64,000 bases of DNA from Chlorobium phaeovibrioides. Its GTDB lineage: Bacteria > Bacteroidota > Chlorobiia > Chlorobiales > Chlorobiaceae. The position numbers and the translations under genes are program-made. The stretch covers positions 62,001-126,000 of the forward strand of contig NZ_RXYK01000003.1 of NCBI RefSeq assembly GCF_003968655.1. The letters run 5' to 3'. The first letter of the stretch is position 1, and every line of letters starts with the position of its first letter. This document shows, one piece after another, positions 57,379 to 64,000 of the stretch. The notes under the pieces are model-generated. The model was not told where the DNA came from. It saw only the letters and a program-made list of their open reading frames with translations, and did no database searches.

Positions 57379-58076
57379 GCGGTTGTCTCGATATTCTTCT
57401 GCTGGATAATGGTGCGTTCGGGGAGGATGAGGGCGGTCAGTTTTCCAAGCAGGGGGTTTCGGGTGTAGACACAGCCGGTGTCTATGGCAATGAGCCGGTC
57501 GAGCATGATGGGTTCTGCGGTCGGGGTGTGTCCGCAGACGAGGGTCTTTTCCCAGGGGTAGCTGCCGGCACTGAGGTATGCTTCGCGCATGTGTTCGCGT
57601 TGCCAGCCGAGTTCTTCGGGGTCGTGAAAGGCAAGGTTTTCCTCTATTGAAAGTTCCGGGTCAAGCCCTCCGTGCGTGAAGAACCAGTTCCGGGTGGTGG
57701 TGTGGCTCATGCAGCCGGCAAAGAATTTCATGTGTTCGGGAGGGAGGTTGATTCCTCCCTGTTCTCCATAAGAGTCCATGGTTGCTCTTCCTCCGTTGAG
57801 TAACCATGGACCGGGTTCGCCGGTTTTAAGGTATTCAATCAGCATCAGTTCATGATTGCCCAGAATGAAATGGCAGAGGAACTGCTGGCTGAGCTCTATG
57901 AGGTAGTCGACCACCTCTTTTGAGTTTTCGCCACGATCAATGAAGTCGCCGAGGAACACAAATTGATCGTCGGGACGGGGGTTGATTTTTTCAATGAGAG
58001 CCCTGAGGGTGTTGATGCAGCCGTGTATGTCGCCGATGGCTATGATCCTATGCTCTTCACTGAGTGAAGTCTGCAT
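57375..58076 (-). CDS. PPP-type serine/threonine or Ap4A phosphatase
   Basis: A 233-residue metallophosphoesterase: GDIHGC (metal ligands), GDFIDRGENS, and GNHELM. These are the three motifs of PPP-family phosphatases, as in ApaH and PrpE/PphA. ATG at 58076 has AAAGGAGG six bases upstream, so the frame's extension to 58103 is unlikely. Target (protein or Ap4A) unknown. It is 28 bases after nusB and overlaps nth. Confidence 0.88.
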   Translation of the reverse strand: MQTSLSEEHRIIAIGDIHGCINTLRALIEKINPRPDDQFVFLGDFIDRGENSKEVVDYLIELSQQFLCHFILGNHELMLIEYLKTGEPGPWLLNGGRATMDSYGEQGGINLPPEHMKFFAGCMSHTTTRNWFFTHGGLDPELSIEENLAFHDPEELGWQREHMREAYLSAGSYPWEKTLVCGHTPTAEPIMLDRLIAIDTGCVYTRNPLLGKLTALILPERTIIQQKNIETTA

Positions 58077-58103
58077 GTGTCCCCTCCTTTCCTGTTGACG
58101 CAA

Positions 58104-58598
58104 TCAGCTCTTGGCGTCGGTTTTTGCCGCGCGGGGAGGGGTGTGGTCAATGAGTCCCCGTCCGTTTTTGTTGATTTTTCCTTCCTCTTTGAGGGCATTG
58201 AAGATGGCGTCAAGGATACCGTTGACGAACTTGCTGCTTTTGTCGGTGCTGCTGAATTTTTTGGCGATTTCAATGGCCTCGTTGATGGAGACTTTGGGTG
58301 GAATGTCGTCGCAGTAAAGAAGCTCTGCCATTGCCATGCGCAGGATGTTCTTGTCTATGATGGCTATGCGGCTCATGTCCCAGTTGAAGGTGTGTGCGGC
58401 TATGTAGCGGTCGATTTCCTCCATGTGCTCTTTGATGTTGCCAAGCAGAAGGTTGAAGAACTTCATGGCTTTCGGGTCGGCCAGAATTTCGGGCGTGAGG
58501 AGCCACCCGGCGGCTGAGTCTATGTCGGTATCACGGAGTTCAAGGGTGTAGAGCGCCTGTAATATTTTTTCGCGGATCTGTCGTCTATAGGTTTTCAT
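58104..58598 (-). CDS. nusB: Transcription antitermination factor NusB
   Basis: A 164-residue all-helical protein that joins NusE in rRNA antitermination. [13 protein letters not shown] at the start and [30 protein letters not shown] near the C-terminus (as [13 protein letters not shown] and [12 protein letters not shown]) are the usual landmarks. The Lys/Arg-rich tail beyond residue 148 is a small extension. It lies 11 bases from the HAD gene. Confidence 0.94.
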   Translation of the reverse strand: MKTYRRQIREKILQALYTLELRDTDIDSAAGWLLTPEILADPKAMKFFNLLLGNIKEHMEEIDRYIAAHTFNWDMSRIAIIDKNILRMAMAELLYCDDIPPKVSINEAIEIAKKFSSTDKSSKFVNGILDAIFNALKEEGKINKNGRGLIDHTPPRAAKTDAKS

Positions 58599-58609
58599 TC
58601 GAGGGACTG

Positions 58610-59311
58610 TTAGGTGGTAGAGGTCTTGAGTATCTCCCTGAGGACCGTTTCCGGCTGGCTGAGATCCTCCAGAAGGACATCCGGCTGGTGTTTCCGAAGC
58701 TCCCTCATGGAGTATGTGCCGGTAGCAACCGCTATGGATCGGGCATTGAGCACCCGGGCACAGGTAATGTCGTGTTCAGTGTCGCCTATAATGACTATGT
58801 TTTTTTCGGTAAATGTTTTTCCGGTAAGGCTGTATGCTTTTTCAACAGCGACGGGGGGTAGTTCGTTTCGATGGTAGCCGTCATCGGCAAATGCTCCAAA
58901 CGGGAAGTAGTGGTTGAGTCCTGGAAGCGTGAGCTTGTGGCGACCGGATTCTTCGAAATTCCCTGTCAGGAGCCCGAGCAAAAGATCTGTGTGAAGGGAA
59001 AGCTGCTGGAGCAGTTCGTGCACTCCGGCCATGAGGGTGATGTCAGAGAGGCTTGCGTGCTGACGAAAGAGGTCGCAGTAGGTTTGCCTTGCCTGGTTGA
59101 ATTTCCGGCCGATCTCTTCGTCGTCGAGACCTGCGGGGCGGAGTGCTTCATAGATGATTCCGCTGTCCATTTTGCCTGCGAAGTTGCAGGAGCAGGCGGT
59201 TCCTTCGGTTCCGTAGACCTCCCGAAGCGCGTCGCATAGAACACGGCGGTTGATGCTCCCTACTGAGAGGAGAGTTCCATCGATGTCAAACAGCACAAGT
59301 TTCTTGGTCAT
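58610..59311 (-). CDS. HAD-family hydrolase (phosphoglycolate-phosphatase-like)
   Basis: A 233-residue protein with the HAD motif [11 protein letters not shown], motif II in LLTGNFEES (Thr), and motif III/IV region [19 protein letters not shown]1 cap domain (about residues 16-90) is present. Members remove phosphate from small metabolites; 2-phosphoglycolate is common for this length, but the substrate is not fixed by sequence. I prefer the ATG at 59311; the frame can also open at a TTG (59335) inside the smc end. Confidence 0.82.
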   Translation of the reverse strand: MTKKLVLFDIDGTLLSVGSINRRVLCDALREVYGTEGTACSCNFAGKMDSGIIYEALRPAGLDDEEIGRKFNQARQTYCDLFRQHASLSDITLMAGVHELLQQLSLHTDLLLGLLTGNFEESGRHKLTLPGLNHYFPFGAFADDGYHRNELPPVAVEKAYSLTGKTFTEKNIVIIGDTEHDITCARVLNARSIAVATGTYSMRELRKHQPDVLLEDLSQPETVLREILKTSTT

Positions 59312-59331
59312 AGTAGGCAACGGGCATGTTT

Positions 59332-62300
59332 TCAATGCCTGATTTTTTCAAGACGGACAGGGATCAGTTTTGATACCCCTTCTTCTTCCATGGTGACTCC
59401 GTAAAGTGCCTGGCAGGAGGCCATGGTGTTCTTGTTGTGCGTAACAATAATGAATTGGGTGTTATTCTCAAATTTTTTCAAGAGTTTAATGAACCTGCCG
59501 ACATTTCCGTCGTCGAGTGGGGCGTCAACTTCGTCAAGAATACAGAATGGGCTGGGTTTGACGAGATAGATGGAAAAGAGCAGGGAGAGGGCGGTGAGAG
59601 CTTTTTCTCCGCCGCTGAGCTGTTCGATTGAGAGGGGTTTTTTGCCTTTTGGTTTGGCGACTATTTCAATATGGGATTCGAGCGGGTCGTCGGCGGTGTG
59701 GATGAGAAGGTCGGCTTCGTCTTCGGGGTCGAAGAGTTCCTGAAAAATTGTGGTGAAGTTTTTCCGTACGGCGTGGAATGTTGCTTCGAATTTCTCCAGG
59801 GCGGTCCGGTTGATCTCTTCTATTGTTTCGCGAAGCTGCGTTTCAGCGGCGTAGAGGTCGTTTTTCTGTTCTGTGAGGAAGTCGAGCCGTTCTTTTTCGG
59901 CTTGATATTCATCGAGGGCAAGTTCGTTGACGGCTCCGAACTGGTCGCACTGAGCCTCAAGGGAGGCGAGTGTTTCGGTCGCTTCGTTGAAGTTGAATGG
60001 CTCTTCTTTTATAGGCCGCTCCATGGTGGCGAGTTCACAGTTGTATTTGAGTTTGATTGAGGTGAAGATTCGTTCAAGCTCCTGGTGCATTGTTGAGCGT
60101 TCAGTGGCTAATGCGGTTTGCAGCTGGCGTCCGACATCAAGCTTTCTGTTCATTTCGCGCACAGTGTTTCGGGCGTCCTGCTGTTGTGCCTGCTGCTGAT
60201 GGTACCTTGATTCTTTTTCGTTGAGCTTTTTCTGGTGTTCTGCTGCCCGGATGCGTCTGGTTTCAAGCTCTTTTTTCAGTGTTGCGGCAGCTTCATTGCA
60301 TAGCGTGAGGTTTTCGGCTGCCGATGCTGCTTCAGTATGGAGTGTTGTGATTTCTTCATGGAGGGCTGTGCGGGCTATGCGGCAGTTTTCAATTGCAATG
60401 CGCAGCTTGTCGAGTTCCTGAAGGGCGTCGCGGTAGCTGCTCTGGCGTTGCTGTACCTCTTTTCCGAGTTCGTGGTGCCGTGTTTCCAGCCCGCTGAGAT
60501 TGGCCTGGAGTGTTGTGATTTCTTCCTGAAACCCTTCGTTGCCGCTGCTTTCTTCCGTGATGGCGCCCAGGAGCACGAGAAGCTTTTCGGTGCATTGGTC
60601 AGCGGCGTGCTTCAGTTCTACTGCTTCAGTTTCTCCGGAGAGGATCTGGGTATTGAGCCCCTGTTCTTCGGCTTCAAGAAGTGCGAGCTTTTTTTCGAGA
60701 CCGATGATTGTTGTTTCTGTTTCACGGATGGCGGGTTGCAGGCTGCCTGTTTTGAGCTCGCGGAGCGTATGCTCAAGCTCTGCCGTCCGCATTTCTTCGC
60801 CTGAGATGGTGCTTTCCATTGCCTTAAGCTTTTTTTCCAGGCTGTCCAGTTCGGTTTTTTTACCGAGCCGGAGCCCTTCGCTGCTTTTCGGGCTGCCAGC
60901 AAGCAGAAGCCCTTTTGCTGTGAATTTTTCTCCTTCACGCGTAACCATTGAGAGGTCAGGGTGGTGGAATGCGAGCTCTTCGGCTGTTTCGGCTGTTGGA
61001 ACGGTATAGCTGCCCCAAAGAAGCATTGCCAGTGCATCATGCAGCTCCGGTGGCGCGGAGAGAAGTTCTATGGTTTTTTGTGCTCCGGGGATGTCGGGGC
61101 CACTTTTGGGGGGTGGCGGGGGAACAAGGTCGAGCACAAGGAAGCTTACTTTGCCTTTTGCTGAGCTTCGAAGGGCGGCAATCCCTCTGTGCGCCTCTTC
61201 AAGGGTGCGGCAGACATAGTAGTTCATACTTTCGCCCAGTGCGGCATTGACGGCTTTTCGTGCTGAGTCGTCCAGAGAGAGGTGGTCGGAGAGGCACCCT
61301 ATACCGGGCCGTCCATCTTTGTGTTTTTCAAGGAACCCGATCCCTTCGGGCATTCCTTCAAAGTTTTCGAGGATGGAGTTGGCAAACAGAATCTGGTTGT
61401 GCAGCTGATTGTGCGAGGAACGGAGGCTGAGGAGGCGCTCTTTGAGTTGTTCAAGTTCTGTTGCAAGCTTTTCTCGTTCTTTGTGCAGAAGGGTTTCCTT
61501 TTCTCTTTGATGGGTGAGCTGCTCCTGCTTCTGCCTCAGCTCCCGGGTGCTCTCTTCTTTCCATGAGGCGATTGTTTCGAGTCGGGCTTTGGCGGCTTGC
61601 CGCTTTGTTCTGATTTTTTCCTGTTCGTTTTCTCTGTGCTGCTGTTCGGCTTCAAGTGCCTGGCGTTCAATTGCAAGGCGGTTGACGGCCTGCTGGCGTT
61701 CAGCGCTTTTTGTGCGTTCAAGGGTGAGCCTGCTGCGTTGTTCGCCCAGTGTTGTGTTCAGCTGGTCATGTTCGGCTGCAAGTGTCTGGAATTCTTCCTG
61801 GCGCTTTGAAGAGAGGTTCTCTATTTCGGGCAGTTTCGTTTCCAGTTCTTTTTCAAGGGTCTCCTGATTGAGGATTTTATCCTGCTTTTCAGTGGCCAGC
61901 GTTTCTGTTCGTTCAATTCTGCCGGTAAGGTTTTTCTGCTGCTCTTCAAGCTGAAGAAGCTGCATTTCAAGAGCATGGATCTCTTCGTTGCCTCTGTTCA
62001 CCTCTTTTTGAAGGTTGGCAAGCGCCTGATCCTCTTCAAGCTGCTGCCGTTCGGCTTCAAGAATGGCGCTGTCTTCGGTTGCGATTCGGGCAGCAAGTTC
62101 ATGGTTCTGCAGTTCTTCCTGTTCAATGCTCCGGTTGAGTGGTTCGATTTTTTCCTGCAGCGATTCCATGGTGTGCCATGAGAGCTGAAGGTCGAGTTCG
62201 CGCCTGTGGGTTTTCAGCTCCCTGAGTTTTTCTGCTTTTCGGACCTGGAGTTTCAGGCTGCGGACTTTTTTTTCAACCTCGCTGAGAAGGTCGTCAACCC

Positions 62301-62868
62301 GCGCAAGGTCGCGCGAGGCGCTCTCAAGCTGACGGAAGGTCTGTTTACGCCGCTGTTTGTAACGGGTTATTCCTGCGGCTTCCTCAAACAGCTTCATCCT
62401 CTCTTCGCTTTTGTTGCTGATGATCTCCTCAATCATTTTCAACTCAATGACCGAGTAGGCGTCGCTGCCCATGCCGGTATCGGTGAAGAGGTCGAGAATG
62501 TCTTTCAGGCGGCAGGGGACCTGATTCAAGAGAAAGTCGCTTTCACCGTTGCGGTATATTCTGCGGGTGACGGTGACTTCGGTGTACTGGGTGGGGAGGA
62601 TGTTGCGGGTGTTTTCAATAGTGAGTGAGACCTCGGTGAAGCTGAGAGGCTTGAGGTTCCGTGAGCCATTGAAAATGATGTTTTCCATTTTTGCCGACCG
62701 CAGAAGCGAGCTTTTCTGTTCACCCAGCACCCAGCGGATGGCGTCAACGACATTGGTTTTTCCGCACCCGTTGGGGCCGACAATGGCGGTAAGTCCTTTG
62801 TCGAAGGAAATTCTTACCCTGTTTGCAAAGCTTTTGAAGCCGAACAGCTCAATTTTGGACAGATACAT
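59332..62868 (-). CDS. smc: Chromosome segregation protein Smc
   Basis: A 1178-residue ATPase with N-terminal Walker A GPNGCGKT (residues 31-38), two long coiled coils (about 170-500 and 670-1000), a hinge (about 510-650) with LEKHKDGRPGIGCLSDHL, and the C-terminal signature LSGGEKALTALSLLF with Walker B FCILDEVDAPLDD. It works with ScpA and ScpB (scpB at 47420). Length is typical. folP lies 80 bases upstream on the same strand. Confidence 0.96.
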   Translation of the reverse strand: MYLSKIELFGFKSFANRVRISFDKGLTAIVGPNGCGKTNVVDAIRWVLGEQKSSLLRSAKMENIIFNGSRNLKPLSFTEVSLTIENTRNILPTQYTEVTVTRRIYRNGESDFLLNQVPCRLKDILDLFTDTGMGSDAYSVIELKMIEEIISNKSEERMKLFEEAAGITRYKQRRKQTFRQLESASRDLARVDDLLSEVEKKVRSLKLQVRKAEKLRELKTHRRELDLQLSWHTMESLQEKIEPLNRSIEQEELQNHELAARIATEDSAILEAERQQLEEDQALANLQKEVNRGNEEIHALEMQLLQLEEQQKNLTGRIERTETLATEKQDKILNQETLEKELETKLPEIENLSSKRQEEFQTLAAEHDQLNTTLGEQRSRLTLERTKSAERQQAVNRLAIERQALEAEQQHRENEQEKIRTKRQAAKARLETIASWKEESTRELRQKQEQLTHQREKETLLHKEREKLATELEQLKERLLSLRSSHNQLHNQILFANSILENFEGMPEGIGFLEKHKDGRPGIGCLSDHLSLDDSARKAVNAALGESMNYYVCRTLEEAHRGIAALRSSAKGKVSFLVLDLVPPPPPKSGPDIPGAQKTIELLSAPPELHDALAMLLWGSYTVPTAETAEELAFHHPDLSMVTREGEKFTAKGLLLAGSPKSSEGLRLGKKTELDSLEKKLKAMESTISGEEMRTAELEHTLRELKTGSLQPAIRETETTIIGLEKKLALLEAEEQGLNTQILSGETEAVELKHAADQCTEKLLVLLGAITEESSGNEGFQEEITTLQANLSGLETRHHELGKEVQQRQSSYRDALQELDKLRIAIENCRIARTALHEEITTLHTEAASAAENLTLCNEAAATLKKELETRRIRAAEHQKKLNEKESRYHQQQAQQQDARNTVREMNRKLDVGRQLQTALATERSTMHQELERIFTSIKLKYNCELATMERPIKEEPFNFNEATETLASLEAQCDQFGAVNELALDEYQAEKERLDFLTEQKNDLYAAETQLRETIEEINRTALEKFEATFHAVRKNFTTIFQELFDPEDEADLLIHTADDPLESHIEIVAKPKGKKPLSIEQLSGGEKALTALSLLFSIYLVKPSPFCILDEVDAPLDDGNVGRFIKLLKKFENNTQFIIVTHNKNTMASCQALYGVTMEEEGVSKLIPVRLEKIRH

Positions 62869-62948
62869 TGCGACGGTTCGATGATACGCTTGGGGGAACT
62901 CTCTCTTGTGTCGTGTTCAGTAAAGTAAAGAAAAAAACCAGTATGTGC

Positions 62949-63899
62949 TTATTCGGCCTGATGCGGTTTTTCTGAGGGTTCAGTTTTCCGCATCGCCTGT
63001 ATGACCCTGCAGCATTCGGCAGCGGCTTTGACTGCGTGTGTCCGGATGATATCTGCACCGTTCAGGATGGCTATGGTTTCAGCTGTTATTGTGGCATTCA
63101 GCCTGTCGGCAGTTGGCGGGGAGCTTTCCCCCTCACTTTTGATTGCATGAGCCAAAAAAGATTTTCTTGACACTCCGGCTAGGATTGGCCGCCCTGTCTG
63201 GCGAAACTCCTTGAGACGCCCCAGAAGCGTGAAGTTTTCTTGAACGCTTTTGCCGAATCCGAATCCGGGGTCGATGATGATGCCCCTTACTCCGGCTGCT
63301 TCGGCCCGTTTGATGGCTTGTTTCAGAAATGTGATGACGGTTTCGACAATATCACCATTCCCCTGCAGTGTGTCGGTGCTCCACTGCATGGCTTCAGGTT
63401 TTAATGGGGCGTGCATCAGGATTGCTGGCGCTTTGTGCCGGGCGCATATTCCTGCCATTTCGGAGTCGAAGGTAAAGCCGGAGATGTCATTGACAATGTC
63501 GGCTCCTGCGAGCAGTGCGGCTTCGGCAACTTCAGCCTTGCTTGTGTCTATGGAGATGAGTGCGTCTGTATGTCGGCGGAGCATGGCTATGAGCGGGGCG
63601 GTTCGCCGGGTTTCCTCTTCGGCGGTGACGGGCAATGCTCCGGGCCGTGTTGATTCTCCGCCGATGTCGATGATGTCGGCCCCTTCGCGGAGCATGGTGA
63701 GAGCCTTGTCCAGTGCGGCATTCAGGTTTATACTGCCGGGCGTCTGGTTGGGGTGGTCCGGGTGGGGTTCAAACGCCCCTCCGTCGTGGAATGAGTCGGG
63801 GGTGGTGTTCAGAATGCCCATGATTTTGGGGCCCTGCTGAAAATCAAGCAGACGGTTTCGGCAGGTAATGGTAAGGGTTTCGGGTCTGATTGGGGCCAT
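62949..63899 (-). CDS. folP: Dihydropteroate synthase
   Basis: A 316-residue enzyme joining pABA to 6-hydroxymethyl-dihydropterin pyrophosphate. Motifs: IMGILNTTPDSFHDGG, IDIGGESTRPGA, ISIDTSKAEVA, DPGFGFGKSVQENF, and AGVSRKSFL. An N-terminal extension of about 25 residues precedes the barrel. pABA would come from the fused PabBC at 54193. Confidence 0.96.
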   Translation of the reverse strand: MAPIRPETLTITCRNRLLDFQQGPKIMGILNTTPDSFHDGGAFEPHPDHPNQTPGSINLNAALDKALTMLREGADIIDIGGESTRPGALPVTAEEETRRTAPLIAMLRRHTDALISIDTSKAEVAEAALLAGADIVNDISGFTFDSEMAGICARHKAPAILMHAPLKPEAMQWSTDTLQGNGDIVETVITFLKQAIKRAEAAGVRGIIIDPGFGFGKSVQENFTLLGRLKEFRQTGRPILAGVSRKSFLAHAIKSEGESSPPTADRLNATITAETIAILNGADIIRTHAVKAAAECCRVIQAMRKTEPSEKPHQAE

Positions 63900-63915
63900 T
63901 GGGGCTGAGTCAAGG

Positions 63916-64000
63916 TCAGGTTATGCTGAATGGTACGGGTGTGAAGGTCAGAAGGAACACCAGAATAGACATCCAGCCGATGATGGTGCGGCCGGTATTG
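63916..64000 (-). CDS. C-terminal end of a membrane protein (partial)
   Basis: Only the last 28 codons lie in the window, read to the TGA at 63916-63918. The tail is one hydrophobic segment, with GRTIIGWMSILVFLLTFTP before the end PVPFSIT. The wording is like the end of some M50-type site-2 metalloproteases, but this is only a guess from a short tail. It stops 17 bases before folP. Confidence 0.4.
   Translation of the reverse strand, partial: NTGRTIIGWMSILVFLLTFTPVPFSIT

Overview
The window reads as a chromosomal segment of a green sulfur bacterium (Chlorobiaceae: Chlorobium, Chlorobaculum, Pelodictyon or Prosthecochloris type). The pointers are a CruA-type lycopene cyclase, a CrtC-type carotenoid 1,2-hydratase directly upstream of a Rieske/cytochrome b pair with no cytochrome c1 gene, a menaquinone methyltransferase, an NfnAB-type ferredoxin:NADP oxidoreductase, and Gram-negative lipid A synthesis (lpxB). 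Genes are dense, on both strands, and nearly all ordinary housekeeping genes; there is no rRNA operon, prophage, CRISPR array or intact insertion sequence.

Layout. 1-5 kb: phosphohexomutase (partial), lpxB, a small membrane protein, ispH, murI, ychF. 5-15 kb: cmk, rpsA, era, rodA, an unrecognised probable DNA-binding protein, mtaB, apt, a NhaD-type antiporter, an orphan gene, an HU/IHF protein. 15-23 kb: a half-size TauE/SafE protein, ftsH, gltX, tRNA-Phe(GAA), crtC, petC, petB. 23-28.5 kb: a very large GH13 protein, three small membrane proteins resembling the E. coli yqjD/yqjE/yqjK set, and an SDR enzyme. 28.6-32 kb: a molybdate operon modD-modA-modB-modC. 32-35.5 kb: an arsenic-type operon arsR - thioredoxin-like - permease - arsC - acr3, divergent from mod. 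35.6-40 kb: lolD-like ATPase, cruA, ligA. 40-51 kb: menG/hisI, an adaptor-AEC transporter pair, nfnB/nfnA, hisH, hisA, scpB, rluB, and a helix-hairpin-helix protein with a probable outer-membrane barrel. 51-64 kb: Sua5, a SEC59/VTE5-like lipid kinase, ppx, fused pabB-pabC, an orphan gene, nth, a PPP phosphatase, nusB, a HAD phosphatase, smc, folP, and the end of a probable membrane protein.

Most notable non-coding signals: (1) three nearly identical, almost perfect 65-70 bp palindromes (7900, 39950, 56656), each between two convergent genes and each arm itself a small hairpin, looking like REPIN/BIME elements; (2) a 24-bp inverted repeat matching the layout of a ModE molybdenum box upstream of modD; (3) two copies of a 16-bp ArsR-type operator, one before arsR and one before the next gene, each overlapping a plausible -10; (4) four CATTGG/CCAATG motifs around the start of the unrecognised DNA-binding protein. 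All functions are inferred from motifs and gene context; no database search was run.
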